Positions 1-8,680 are shown, counted from the stretch's first letter. The stretch is DNA of 64,000 nt from a bacterium (GCA_029565675.1 JAKQNP010000042.1:1-64000), one strand, 5' to 3'. The notes: a model not told the origin generated them from the letters alone. Program-made: numbers and translations.

Positions 1-2042
1 TCCGCTTTGGTTGCCGGCCGAAAGCGGATCGCCTGACCGCCGCCGGGCGCCAGGCGAAGCGACAGGACGGTGTTTGCATCCACCAGTTGCTCGGTGATCT
101 CGATGGCATACGGCTGGGTGCGCCAGTCGGCATCGGGAGCATCGCGGTAGATGGTAGCGACATATTTTTGTCCAGGTTCCAGAAATGCAAGAGGTGCATC
201 CAGTATCCGTCCCTGGTCGTCGGTGATCGAGCCGAGAAACCAGTCGCTGCCGTCGCGTTGTTGCCGCACCACGGTGATATAGTCGCCGATCCGGGCGTGC
301 AAAACCCGGGTGTCGTGCCAGTCGGTGGGCACATCGACGATGAATTGAAAGGGTCCCGGCCGGGCGCGATAGTTTTCCGGCAAATCGGCGGCCATGTGCA
401 GCGGGCTGTAGATCACCACATACAAGGCCAGCTGTTTGGCCAACGTGGTGTTGACGCGGTTGTCAGGTTTAATCTCTGGATAGAGCAGGTCAAAGATGCC
501 GGGTGTGTAATCCATGGGACCTGCCAGCAGCCGCGTAAAGGGCAGGATCGTTGTGTGGTCTGGCGGATTGCCGCCGTCCGGGCTCCAGGCATCGTACTCC
601 ATGCCGCGCGCGCCTTCTCGTGTCATCATGTTGGGATAGGTGCGGCGGATGCCAGTGTCTTTGATGGGTTCGTGTACATCCAGCATGATCTGGTGTTTGG
701 CCGCGGTTTCAACAGCCAGGCGATATTGTTGCACCATGTACTGGCCGTGGTGCCATTCGCCTTGCTCGACGCCGTTTTCGTCCAGCCGCAGAATGCTCTG
801 TCCGTGTCCCACATAGCCGGTCTTGACCGTATTCACGCCCAGACGCTGGTAAAAAGCAAACGCTTCTTCCATCTGCTCGGCATAGTTGCGCACGCCGCCG
901 CCGGTCTCGTGATGGCCGATCAAGCGCACGCCTTTGTCACGGGCATATCGAGCGACCGCCTCGATGTCGAAATCGGGATAAGGTGTGGTAAAGTCAAAAT
1001 TGATCGATTCGTTTACCCAGTCTCCGTCCCAACCCAGATTCCATCCCTCCACCAGCACGCCGTCAAAACCGTATTCAGCGGCAAAATCGATATAGCGTTT
1101 GGCGTTGGCGGTGGTGGCTCCATGTCGGGGTCCCGAATGCCAGGTGGAGAGATCCAGGTGCATCTCCCACCAGATACCCACGTATTTGCCGGGTTTGACC
1201 CAGGAGACGTCGCCCAGGACATTGGGCTCGTTGAGGTTGAGGATCAGATAGGAGGTGATCAGACCGCCGGCGCTATCGGAGATTTGCACGGTGCGCCACG
1301 GGGTTTTGAAAGGGGTGCGGCTGCGCACGCGAATGCCGTCGGACCAGGGCACCAGATCGGCCTGAAAACCGGTTCGACTCGTGCGGCGCAGCGCCATGCT
1401 GGCGTAATCGGTGAGGGCGGCTTCGTGAATGCTGAGAAAGAGGCCGTCGTCGGTCTCCAGAGTCACGGGCGTATGGGCCACGGTGATATCGCTGGCCCGG
1501 GTTTTTTGGTAGAGATATTCGTAGCGGTTCCACTGGTAGGCGCCGATCCACCAGGCAGCGGCATCGGCAGCCAGATTGAATTCGGTCAGCTCATCCATGA
1601 TTGCCACCTGCTCCGATTCCGGTTGCAAGGGGAATTCATAGCGAAAACCAAGACCATCGTCGAATAGGCGAAACACAAGGATCAGGTTTCGCCGGGAGGG
1701 AGTTTTTTCCTGTAAAACGATGGCAAGTTCGTTGTGGCGGTCGCGGATCTCTTTTTTCTCGCCCCAGGGCTGGATCCAGGTTTGATCAACCTGGCCGGAA
1801 TCGACCGCTGCGATAGTGAAATCGTAGGCCAGCGGTGGCTGATCTTTGAGAACAAAACCGAGACGCGAGGGAAGGATGACCGGCCGATTGAAGCGGTCGA
1901 GTTGATAAGTCGGCGCGCCGTTGTGCAGTGAAAAAGTCAGGCGCAGAGAGGCGTTTGGTGACGAGACTGACAGCGGTTGTGCAGCGCACGGTTGGGAAAA
2001 AATCAGAAAGAACAAGAGCAAGATAGAAATGCAGAGACGCAT
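1..2042 (-). CDS. GH97-family alpha-glucosidase, secreted (3' end cut by window edge)
   Basis: Absent from the ORF track because it has no stop codon inside the window. The minus-strand frame is open from an ATG with a GAGGAG ribosome site about 8 bases upstream and reads for 680 residues to the edge. It starts with a signal peptide (MRLCISILLLFFLIFSQPCAAQ), so the enzyme is exported. Family landmarks are GIWWEMHLDLSTWH, GHHETGGGVRNY, VKTGYVGH, HEPIKDTGIRRTYPN and TREGARGMEY. The glutamates in HHET, HEP and REG match the calcium-dependent inverting glucosidases (SusB type), and the glycine in VKTGYVG sits where retaining members carry an aspartate. Expected role: releasing glucose from alpha-glucans in the periplasm. 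The last visible residues look like the normal family C-terminus, so little is missing. The plus-strand ORF 87..1667 is its shadow. Confidence 0.9.
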   Translation of the reverse strand, partial: MRLCISILLLFFLIFSQPCAAQPLSVSSPNASLRLTFSLHNGAPTYQLDRFNRPVILPSRLGFVLKDQPPLAYDFTIAAVDSGQVDQTWIQPWGEKKEIRDRHNELAIVLQEKTPSRRNLILVFRLFDDGLGFRYEFPLQPESEQVAIMDELTEFNLAADAAAWWIGAYQWNRYEYLYQKTRASDITVAHTPVTLETDDGLFLSIHEAALTDYASMALRRTSRTGFQADLVPWSDGIRVRSRTPFKTPWRTVQISDSAGGLITSYLILNLNEPNVLGDVSWVKPGKYVGIWWEMHLDLSTWHSGPRHGATTANAKRYIDFAAEYGFDGVLVEGWNLGWDGDWVNESINFDFTTPYPDFDIEAVARYARDKGVRLIGHHETGGGVRNYAEQMEEAFAFYQRLGVNTVKTGYVGHGQSILRLDENGVEQGEWHHGQYMVQQYRLAVETAAKHQIMLDVHEPIKDTGIRRTYPNMMTREGARGMEYDAWSPDGGNPPDHTTILPFTRLLAGPMDYTPGIFDLLYPEIKPDNRVNTTLAKQLALYVVIYSPLHMAADLPENYRARPGPFQFIVDVPTDWHDTRVLHARIGDYITVVRQQRDGSDWFLGSITDDQGRILDAPLAFLEPGQKYVATIYRDAPDADWRTQPYAIEITEQLVDANTVLSLRLAPGGGQAIRFRPATKA

Positions 2043-2329
2043 CACTTTTTTTCTCCTCTTCACATCTGAATGCAAAGCTCTCATCTATCGCTTTAGCATG
2101 TGATCTCAATTCGCCATGGTGACCTTAAGAAAACCGCCGGATAATTTCGACTCAGCTTTGCGTTTGGCGGATGTGTTTATGTATCAGGGAAAGGAGAAAA
2201 AGCGCAAATCGATTCTCCATGCTGTGTGGTCCGGCTCCGAGGTTTGACTGACTGCGCTAAAAGTACCCATTTTCACCGGTAATCCGTATCATTGGCCTGT
2301 CTTCTGCCAACCCATTCGATGACTGGATC
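2043..2329. other. Intergenic gap between lipocalin and GH97 genes
   Basis: I see no convincing gene, hairpin terminator or near-consensus promoter on either strand. It presumably carries the GH97 leader on the minus strand. Confidence 0.4.
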
Positions 2330-2914
2330 TTAACGCAGTTCTTCTTTTTTCTCTTCTGGTGCGCCAGGTATAAAATGAGCAGTTTCGATAAACAATTTTG
2401 GATCATAGCCGTGCTGTTGCAGCAGGCTGTCGATCGACGCCCGGTCACCTGCATCGAGTTTTGCTTCGCGCGCCAGAATCCAGCCGAGTTTTCGCGAGGG
2501 TGTGCCCACCACTACATAGCGGTAGTCGGCATCGAGCCCGATAATCCAATAATCGCCCCAGAACAGCGAAATACCGAGAAAGCGGACAAAACTCACCTGC
2601 AATTTGGCATTGCTCTGCTTGTCAACGATGCGGGCGATGGCCTGCGCCTCATTCGTGCTGCCGTCCTGGCGCCGGCAGCTGTTGATGACGTCGATGCGGC
2701 CATCGTCGCGCAACCGGTACTCGGCGGTGGTGTTGCTGTTGCAATTGCGCTGAAAACGGTTGGGCAACCTGGCGATTTCATACCAGAGTCCGGCATAACG
2801 CTCAATCTCAACGCGGTCAACAGTTTGTAAGGGGGCAAGAGACTGTTCGGCTTGTTGGCAAAACGCCAACAGCGGACAGAACAGCAGAAGAAGGCGATAG
2901 TTCCTCATGATCAT
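2330..2914 (-). CDS. blc: Blc-type outer-membrane lipocalin (lipoprotein)
   Basis: The 194-residue product has an N-terminal hydrophobic stretch ending in LAFC, a plausible lipobox, so it is probably lipid-anchored. The lipocalin signature YAGLWYEIARLPNRFQRNC (G-x-W in the first strand) is followed by DVINSCR, FWGDYWIIGLD and YVVVGTPSRKLGWILAR, all typical of bacterial Blc and apolipoprotein-D-like proteins. These bind lipids or small hydrophobic ligands at the outer membrane. Two ATGs six bases apart are possible; the second (2908) has better spacing from GGAG. It lies upstream of the GH97 gene on the same strand with a gap of about 290 bp, so co-transcription is uncertain. Confidence 0.88.
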   Translation of the reverse strand: MIMRNYRLLLLFCPLLAFCQQAEQSLAPLQTVDRVEIERYAGLWYEIARLPNRFQRNCNSNTTAEYRLRDDGRIDVINSCRRQDGSTNEAQAIARIVDKQSNAKLQVSFVRFLGISLFWGDYWIIGLDADYRYVVVGTPSRKLGWILAREAKLDAGDRASIDSLLQQHGYDPKLFIETAHFIPGAPEEKKEELR

Positions 2915-3234
2915 TGCTCTCCGACAGGTTTTTCTTGTTTCTGCCTGAAATTCGTGCTAAATTGCCATCGCTGCTGTCGCGATATTGGCTAGCGATAAAT
3001 CCTGTTCAAATTGATCAGGAAGGGAATTGCCATTCTCCTGTCAACTGTTTGTTCTTCAGGGAGAAGCACAGAATCCAAAAGTCACTCAAGTGAACGGCGA
3101 TGTTTCAAGGCGGATAACAGCGCGAACACTGCTTGCAGGGTTTTGGAATCTGCAAACAATCTTCAGGGCAGGTCGATCAGTCGATCCGCCGTTTCGCATA
3201 TTTGCATTGTTTCATCACCTGAAAAAAGATAACA
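2915..3234. other. Low-coding stretch upstream of the lipocalin gene
   Basis: Only two overlapping plus-strand ORFs of about 72 codons occur (3011 and 3027). Both lack domains, a good ribosome site and a biased codon pattern. The stretch must contain the minus-strand promoter of the lipocalin gene; no clear consensus was found. Confidence 0.4.
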
Positions 3235-3585
3235 ATGTTGGGTAAAAACACAATTCTTTTCTTTAGCGTGATCGCACTCGGTTTTACCTTGTTCGGCCGC
3301 GTCGATCACTTGCCGCCGGTTGGTGAGACGGTAGAGTTGGCAGATGATTCGCCAGTGGATACCCATGCTGTCATTTTACCTGCGACAGTGCGCAAGCTGA
3401 TTTTGATTTGTCAACAACGAATACGGCTTTTGGCCAATCCTGCGTCGCTCCAATGGGACGTAGAACGGCGCTTTCCGGCTTTTTACAGCTGCAGGCTTGG
3501 CGCCCATTTGCCAACCTGTCCGCAGGTTTTTTGCCTCAAAAGACCCGCACCGACAAACAGCGATGAACCTCCCTTCTTGTCCTGA
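3235..3585 (+). CDS. Doubtful small protein with N-terminal hydrophobic segment
   Basis: A 116-codon frame starting at ATG with only a weak A-rich upstream sequence. Its first residues (MLGKNTILFFSVIALGFTLFG) resemble a signal peptide or membrane anchor. The remainder shows no recognisable motif and becomes proline- and cysteine-rich towards the end (LPTCPQVFCLKRPAP), as random frames often do. It is not recognised as a known family. It could be a lineage-specific exported protein, a decayed gene, or chance. Nothing in the neighbourhood argues either way. Confidence 0.22.
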   Translation: MLGKNTILFFSVIALGFTLFGRVDHLPPVGETVELADDSPVDTHAVILPATVRKLILICQQRIRLLANPASLQWDVERRFPAFYSCRLGAHLPTCPQVFCLKRPAPTNSDEPPFLS

Positions 3586-3679
3586 AACAAAAGATTATCG
3601 ATGAACATCGGCAAGAGTTGATCGGCAGAGAATGGTCTTGCTGCTGAACTCTATTGGTCAATTTAATGGGAGAATCGCC

Positions 3680-3829
3680 ATGAACGATATTTTTTTCTGG
3701 TTTATGCTTTTGGTGGTTGGTGGATTTTTTGTTGGTTTGATCGTATTTGCATTTTATATCTTTATGGCCAATAAAGGCGAAGATCCAGAGGCGAAAAAGT
3801 ACCAGCAGAACCACAAACGGAATCGCTGA
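3680..3829 (+). CDS. 49-residue single-span membrane protein
   Basis: The ORF track starts at 3632, but the ATG at 3680 is preceded by GGGAGA at good spacing and gives a clean 49-residue product. It has a short N-terminus (MNDIFF), one long hydrophobic helix (WFMLLVVGGFFVGLIVFAFYIFM) and a charged tail rich in Lys/Glu/Asn (NKGEDPEAKKYQQNHKRNR). This is the architecture of small inner-membrane proteins that associate with larger complexes, for example cytochrome oxidase accessory subunits, but I recognise no specific family. A strong hairpin follows 11 bases after the stop, supporting a genuine short transcription unit. Confidence 0.55.
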   Translation: MNDIFFWFMLLVVGGFFVGLIVFAFYIFMANKGEDPEAKKYQQNHKRNR

Positions 3830-3840
3830 TAGGAACTACC

Positions 3841-3871
3841 ATTTCGGGGTATGACTGCCATACCCCGAAAT
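3841..3871. terminator. Bidirectional hairpin terminator between convergent genes
   Basis: A perfect 13-bp inverted repeat, ATTTCGGGGTATG / CATACCCCGAAAT, encloses a 5-base loop (ACTGC). It sits 11 bases after the stop of the small membrane gene and directly abuts the stop codon of the convergent amidotransferase gene. The A/T-rich ends of the arms and the following TTCATTTTAT give U-rich tracts, so one element can end both transcripts. Confidence 0.75.
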
Positions 3872-5803
3872 TCATTTTATCAACACCATTCGGCCTACGG
3901 TTCGTTCACTGCTGCTCTGCAGCGTATAAAAATACAACCCGCTTGTCACCGCACGACCAGCCCAATCCTTGCCGTTCCAGGTAAATCGATGCGCACCCGC
4001 AGCCAATTGCCCTTCGAAGAGGCGAGTGACCAATCGGCCGTTGAGATCATAAACATCGATTTTGACCCGGCGGTCGATGTTGAGCGCAAAGTCAATGACC
4101 GTCGACTCATTGAACGGATTGGGATAATTTCGCGTCAGGGTAAAAGAACCTGGAAGCGGTTTTCCGGGAATGTCGGCCACCGCTGAGGTGCTTTCATCCA
4201 GGTATTGGACAATCAAACGTGGATGATTCATGAACCAATCGTCATCGTCGTCTTCGAAATAGAAATATTGATCTGTGGGGTAGGTGTCAGTTTTTTCGTA
4301 TAGCAAGCCGCAGTTGCTGTCGGGATGATCAACCCAGTTCTGGATGAGCGCAGCCGGCAGCTGCACTGTGCCGTCAAAGGCTATGCCGGTGCCATCGCCT
4401 TTCAAGGTATAGGAGGCAATGGGTTGCGTAGAGCGGTCGCTGTTGCCTTTGCAGCCGGCGATTTCCCAGGGTAAAAGGCTGTGTTGAGCCGCGTTCCAGG
4501 TCACCTCACCGGTGCGGGCGGTATTGTTGAGATAGCCGATGCCCTCATTCCAGGGTTTCAGGATTCGATAGACGGCAATATCAGCCCGGTGTGAGCTGTT
4601 GGTCTGGCTGTTCACGCCGCCGGCAAATAGGAAAGTCAATTTACCAGCCACGATCTTTTTCCCCGCCAGATGTTTTTCCAGGTCTTTGAATTGCACCAGG
4701 CCGGCATTCCACCAATAGAGCTCATCTTTGCCAGGTGTTCCACGCTGACCGTAATTGCAGTCCGGAAAAGCCTGACGGATGGCTGTCGCTTCGTTGCCGG
4801 CATAGTTTTGGCCGTTGATCGGCTTGCCGTTTTGGAAAATGATCTCATGATGGCCGTCTGGTGTGATGGGAAAGACGGATTGATTGCTGTCCACAAACGC
4901 CGCAGACTGGGCGCGGACCGCAAAATAGAGTGTTGACTCGGGATCCAACCCGGTTATTTCATACTGCAGATCGGTTGTTTCGTAGCGAGGATGGTCAAAA
5001 TCCAGTTTTGCCACATCGTCGGCACAAAATATTCGATAAAGAACCGGTTCCGACGTTTTTGCCGGCCACCAACTTATCCTGACTTTTCCTGGCTCGCCGG
5101 GAAAACCGTTTGCTTCCGCGATTCCATGAAATTTGCGTTGCATGATGATATTGCGAAAGTTTGCCAGAATCGCTGGTCCGGCGCTGCTAAGATTGTTCAT
5201 ACTTTCGATGTGGAGCTGGCTGCCATAGAGGGGCATGCTGATATGGCGGACAAAGGTTACATAGCAGGTCCGGGTGGAAGCGAGATTCCGATAAGAATCC
5301 GGCAAATCGGCGATGCTGTAGGTATGGGCGGCGCGGTCGACGTAGGGATTGGGCGCGCCGGCAAAGATTTCATCCCCCTCGAAAATCGTCGCTGTTTGAT
5401 TGCCGCTTTCCGGACTGCGCTGGGCGCAGATACCGCCATATGCCATCAGCAGGAACTGCAGTCCGGCGCAAAAACCGATGGTCGGTCTGCCCGGGTTGCG
5501 CAGGAGTTCCACATATGAATCCAGACTGCCGTCGTAAAACGGCACATCCGAGGTGTTGCCGCCGGGGATGACAAATGCGTCCGCTTTGCAGGAATCAGCT
5601 CTCGTGCGGGAGGCGTAGTACCAGTTGTCGTGAACAACCCAGACATCGGTGAATCCGCGATAGCTGGATTCGAATTTGGGCACCAGGCTGGGCGGCTGCA
5701 CCGGTCGGTCCCCATATTCGACTGTGTAGAGGATTGGCTGACCAACAGCGACCGCGATCAAAAAAAGTGCAAAAACAAAGATTGCTGAAGCCTTTTTAAA
5801 CAT
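3872..5803 (-). CDS. Secreted class I glutamine-amidotransferase-like protein with FN3, beta-sandwich and T9SS/FlgD-like C-terminal tail
   Basis: The 643-residue product begins with a signal peptide (MFKKASAIFVFALFLIAVAVGQ). Residues ~25-215 look like a class I glutamine amidotransferase fold: FVIPGGNTSD, then a nucleophile elbow IGFCAGLQ with Cys112, then YGSQLHIES with His198 and Glu200, matching a Cys-His-Glu triad. A fibronectin type III-like domain follows (~235-318). Next comes a beta-rich region (~325-545) with WNEGIGYLNN, TWNAAQ and LLPWEIAG, resembling the DNRLRE/secreted carbohydrate-binding type. Residues ~560-643 form a FlgD-like/Por secretion tail (NYPNPFNESTVIDF...GLYFYTL). No synthetase or glutaminase partner domain is present, so ammonia channelling is unlikely; a secreted hydrolase or peptidase is a better guess. 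Exact substrate unknown. Confidence 0.8.
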   Translation of the reverse strand: MFKKASAIFVFALFLIAVAVGQPILYTVEYGDRPVQPPSLVPKFESSYRGFTDVWVVHDNWYYASRTRADSCKADAFVIPGGNTSDVPFYDGSLDSYVELLRNPGRPTIGFCAGLQFLLMAYGGICAQRSPESGNQTATIFEGDEIFAGAPNPYVDRAAHTYSIADLPDSYRNLASTRTCYVTFVRHISMPLYGSQLHIESMNNLSSAGPAILANFRNIIMQRKFHGIAEANGFPGEPGKVRISWWPAKTSEPVLYRIFCADDVAKLDFDHPRYETTDLQYEITGLDPESTLYFAVRAQSAAFVDSNQSVFPITPDGHHEIIFQNGKPINGQNYAGNEATAIRQAFPDCNYGQRGTPGKDELYWWNAGLVQFKDLEKHLAGKKIVAGKLTFLFAGGVNSQTNSSHRADIAVYRILKPWNEGIGYLNNTARTGEVTWNAAQHSLLPWEIAGCKGNSDRSTQPIASYTLKGDGTGIAFDGTVQLPAALIQNWVDHPDSNCGLLYEKTDTYPTDQYFYFEDDDDDWFMNHPRLIVQYLDESTSAVADIPGKPLPGSFTLTRNYPNPFNESTVIDFALNIDRRVKIDVYDLNGRLVTRLFEGQLAAGAHRFTWNGKDWAGRAVTSGLYFYTLQSSSERTVGRMVLIK

Positions 5804-5932
5804 GAGGTGTCCTTTCGCAGTTCATCGCCACCAACAGAATTTTAACATAGCCATTCAAAAACAGAAAAACAAGATACAATTCGAAAAAAGAACACCCGTA
5901 ATGGAGGTTTTTTGGGCGAGTGCCTAAAAAGA

Positions 5933-5971
5933 AAAACAGCCACCGACGATAATGCTGTAAGTGGCTGTTTT
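5933..5971 (-). terminator. Rho-independent terminator of tRNA-Val
   Basis: An 11-bp perfect stem AAAACAGCCAC / GTGGCTGTTTT with a 17-base loop lies just downstream of the tRNA on the minus strand. Read in that direction it is followed by TTTTTCTTTTTAG. The U-rich tail and position fit an intrinsic terminator of a single-gene tRNA transcript. Confidence 0.75.
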
Positions 5972-5987
5972 CTGTGGGGGGAGGAGG

Positions 5988-6061
5988 TGGGCAATACTGG
6001 ATTTGAACCAGTGACCTCTGGTATGTGAGACCAGCGCTCTAACCAACTGAGCTAATCGCCC
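5988..6061 (-). tRNA. tRNA-Val (anticodon CAC)
   Basis: The minus-strand sequence starting GGGCGATTAGCTCAGTTGG folds as a full cloverleaf. The acceptor stem is GGGCGAT/ATTGCCC (one G-U pair), the anticodon stem CTGGT/ACCAG has loop CTCACAT giving anticodon CAC, and the T arm reads GTTCAAATC. CAC decodes GUG valine. The bases after the discriminator A read CCT, so the 3' CCA is not encoded and must be added by a nucleotidyltransferase. ORF 5924..6157 across it is spurious. Confidence 0.95.
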
Positions 6062-6079
6062 TGCAAACAAAACATAAAA

Positions 6080-6108
6080 AAGATAGTGCATCCAATGGAT
6101 AATTCCAA
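6080..6108 (-). promoter_or_regulatory. Sigma-70-type promoter for tRNA-Val
   Basis: On the minus strand TTGGAA (-35) and TATCTT (-10) are separated by 17 bases. The -10 box ends 18 bases before the first tRNA base, leaving a short 5' leader as expected for a stable-RNA gene. Confidence 0.5.
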
Positions 6109-6178
6109 GTAAAAAGTTCAATGAGCAGTAAATTGTGTGGATTTGTCGCACAAACAAGTCTCCAAAAACATTTAAGAT

Positions 6179-6207
6179 TTGATTTCCTCCTGTTGAACTC
6201 TTATATT
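6179..6207 (+). promoter_or_regulatory. Sigma-70-type promoter upstream of the PfkB-HAD gene
   Basis: TTGATT and TATATT are separated by exactly 17 bases, 66 bp upstream of the ATG at 6273. This divergent gap must supply rightward transcription, because the tRNA is on the other strand. Confidence 0.55.
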
Positions 6208-6272
6208 CTTCTCGATCGACAAGAGCCGAGCCGTTGATTTCTCTATGACCCGAACAGAAGGCAGTATGCGCG

Positions 6273-8189
6273 ATGCAGCCATTTTTACCGCTTAACTCAG
6301 AACGTCTCGATGTGTTGTTAAAAAGCTATCCACAGGCTCACATCGGTGTGATCGGCGACTTTTGTCTCGATGCCTATTGGGTCATCGATATGAGTGCCAG
6401 CGAGATCTCGCTGGAAACAGGAAAGCCGACGCAACCGGTGCGCAGGCAGCGCTATTCTTTGGGCGGAGCGGGGAATGTGGTGGCTAACCTCAGCGAGCTC
6501 GGTGTTGGTTCGCTGTCGGTTTTTGGTTTGATCGGGCCAGATCCCTTTGGCACCCGCATGCGCGAGCTTTTGCTGCAGCGGTGCGTCAATATCGAGAATC
6601 TGCTTTGCGCTTCCAGCGACAGTTGGCAGACGCTGACTTATTGCAAACCCTATATCGAAGACGATGAATTGCCACGGCTGGATATGGGCAATTTTAACTG
6701 TTGTCCAGATGAACTGGCTGTCGATTTGATCGCGCGACTGGAACGCTCATTGCCACAATTTGATCTGGTGATCATCAATCAACAGGTGCTCTCCGGCATC
6801 CATACAGCCTGTTTTCAGGATCGACTCGCAGCTCTTATCCGCAGTCATCCGGAATGCCGTTTTCTATATGACGGGCGGCATGTGAAGGGGCGTTATGACG
6901 GCGCCTGGCTCAAAGTCAACGATCATGAAGCTCTCCGCCTTGTCGGACAAGGAAAAGATGCTCAGGAACGCGTTTTACGGCGCGAAGTGGAGCAGGTAGC
7001 CGAGCAGCTCGCCGCAAAACTCAACCACCCAATTTTCATAACCCGCGGTGATCGTGGCTGTCTGGTGGGGGATCCGCGGGGTTGCACTGCCATTCCCGGC
7101 ATTCAGGTGATCGGCCGAATCGACACAGTCGGAGCAGGGGACAGTTTTCTCGCCGGTCTGGCCGCATCGCTGGCAGTGGGTGCGGAGCCGGTTGAAGCCG
7201 CTCAGGTGGGCAATTTCGTCGCTGCAGTCACCATTACCCGCATCGGAGTGACCGGCACAGCGACAGGGAACGAAGTCAACGCCGTCGGCAGTCGTCCCGC
7301 CTATCTATACGAACCGGAACTGGCTGAAGATGTGCGCCTGGCTCGCTATTATGGCGATACAGAGATAGAAATCATCGAGTCAGTCCCTGAGAATCTGAAC
7401 GTGCGCACCGCCATTTTTGATCATGACGGCACCATTTCCACTTTGCGGCAGGGTTGGGAACAGGTGATGGAACCCATGATGATGCATGCCATCCTGGCCG
7501 ACCACTACAACGATGCAGATGAGGCGCTCTACCATAGGGTTTTGCTGCGGGTGCGGCGCTATATCGATCAAACGACGGGCATTCAAACCTTGACGCAGAT
7601 GGTTGGTCTGCGGGATTTGGTACGAGAATTCGGCATCGTGCCGGAAGAAGAGATACTCGACGCCGCCGGTTATAAATCGATTTACAACGAAGCCTTGATG
7701 CAACTGGTCAACCGTCGCCGGGAACGGCTGCGGCGCGGTGAGCTTGCGGTAGAAGATTTTACCGTAAAGAACGCGGTGCTGTTTCTGCGCGCCTTGGCTG
7801 CACACGGCGTCAATCTCTACCTCGCCAGCGGCACGGACGTCGGCGATGTGCGTGCTGAAGCAGAGGCTTTGGGTTATGCAGATTTGTTCCAGGGCCGTAT
7901 CTATGGCGCAGTCGGTCAGGTGACGCGCGAAGCCAAACAGATCGTTTTGGATCGCATTCTGTCAGAGATCCACTCGCCAGAAACCGAGTTGGTGACCTTT
8001 GGCGATGGACCGGTGGAAATTCGTGAAACCCGCTTGCGTGGCGGTTTAGCGATCGGAGTGGCAAGCGATGAAATCCGCCGCTTTGAACTGAATACCGGCA
8101 AGCGCAGCCGTCTGATCCAGGCGGGTTCTTCGATCTTGATTGCCGATTTTTCCCAGATGAAGGCCCTTTTGCAGCTGTTGCGGCTGTGA
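6273..8189 (+). CDS. HldE-like PfkB sugar kinase fused to HAD phosphatase
   Basis: The 638-residue protein has two enzymes in one chain. Residues ~15-345 form a ribokinase/PfkB kinase close to the heptose-7-phosphate kinase domain of HldE: IGVIGDFCLDAYW, YSLGGAGNVVANLSELG and the anion hole/catalytic motif DTVGAGDSF with Asp290 as base. Residues ~378-638 form a haloacid dehalogenase phosphatase with a helical cap: FDHDGTIST (Asp383 nucleophile, Asp385), YLASGTD, then FGDGPVEI. HldE normally carries a cytidylyltransferase-fold domain here, so the HAD replaces it. A plausible but unproven role is phosphorylating a sugar phosphate and removing another phosphate in sequence, as HldA plus GmhB do. 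The start is supported by AAGG 12 bases upstream. Confidence 0.85.
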   Translation: MQPFLPLNSERLDVLLKSYPQAHIGVIGDFCLDAYWVIDMSASEISLETGKPTQPVRRQRYSLGGAGNVVANLSELGVGSLSVFGLIGPDPFGTRMRELLLQRCVNIENLLCASSDSWQTLTYCKPYIEDDELPRLDMGNFNCCPDELAVDLIARLERSLPQFDLVIINQQVLSGIHTACFQDRLAALIRSHPECRFLYDGRHVKGRYDGAWLKVNDHEALRLVGQGKDAQERVLRREVEQVAEQLAAKLNHPIFITRGDRGCLVGDPRGCTAIPGIQVIGRIDTVGAGDSFLAGLAASLAVGAEPVEAAQVGNFVAAVTITRIGVTGTATGNEVNAVGSRPAYLYEPELAEDVRLARYYGDTEIEIIESVPENLNVRTAIFDHDGTISTLRQGWEQVMEPMMMHAILADHYNDADEALYHRVLLRVRRYIDQTTGIQTLTQMVGLRDLVREFGIVPEEEILDAAGYKSIYNEALMQLVNRRRERLRRGELAVEDFTVKNAVLFLRALAAHGVNLYLASGTDVGDVRAEAEALGYADLFQGRIYGAVGQVTREAKQIVLDRILSEIHSPETELVTFGDGPVEIRETRLRGGLAIGVASDEIRRFELNTGKRSRLIQAGSSILIADFSQMKALLQLLRL

Positions 8190-8269
8190 GGGCAAGATCG
8201 CTTTTTTGTAAAGTGGTTTTTTCTGCAAATCCTGGTCTGATCGCTTCAGGCGATGAAAGGAGAACACAA

Positions 8270-8680
8270 ATGCGAACGATTGGATTGCTTCTGTTGTTTT
8301 CGGTGCTGCTGGTGGCTTGCGACAGTGAACAGCTCAAAAAATTGGGGCAGGATGTGCAAAAGAATGTTCAGGAAGTGCAAAAGAAAGCCGACGAAGTTGC
8401 GCGAGTTGAACGCGAAGAGTACCAGAAGAAACTGGAAGCCGAACTCGAGGATTTGCAAGTGCATCTGAACGATCTCAGACGCCAGCACGGTGGCCGCAAA
8501 ACCAATCCCGGCTACGAGGTCCAGCCGCAGATTAAAGATCTGGAAGACAAGATCGCCGAACTGCGCGCTCGCCAGACGGAACTTTTGGAAAACCGGGAAA
8601 AAAACTGGAGTGTGCTTAAAAAACGCCTCGATGAAACCCTGCAAGAAACCCAGAACCTCATCGAACGTCTGGCAGATTGA
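8270..8680 (+). CDS. Small coiled-coil lipoprotein
   Basis: The ORF track begins at 8186, but the ATG at 8270 has an AAAGGAGA ribosome site 5-6 bases upstream and places a proper signal sequence at the N-terminus. MRTIGLLLLFSVLLVAC ends in a lipobox (LVAC), so the 136-residue product should be a lipoprotein. The mature part is almost entirely charged helix (EEYQKKLEAELEDLQVHLNDL, later LENREKNW and LDETLQETQN) with heptad-like spacing, predicting a long coiled coil. No enzyme motif is present. It may be a periplasmic spacer or scaffold, but function is unknown. It follows the kinase-phosphatase gene by about 80 bp. Confidence 0.75.
   Translation: MRTIGLLLLFSVLLVACDSEQLKKLGQDVQKNVQEVQKKADEVARVEREEYQKKLEAELEDLQVHLNDLRRQHGGRKTNPGYEVQPQIKDLEDKIAELRARQTELLENREKNWSVLKKRLDETLQETQNLIERLAD

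Noticed and set aside
87-1667. 526-codon plus-strand ORF
   Set aside because: It is antisense to the GH97 gene, whose minus-strand frame carries a signal peptide and all family motifs. The plus translation has no recognisable domain.
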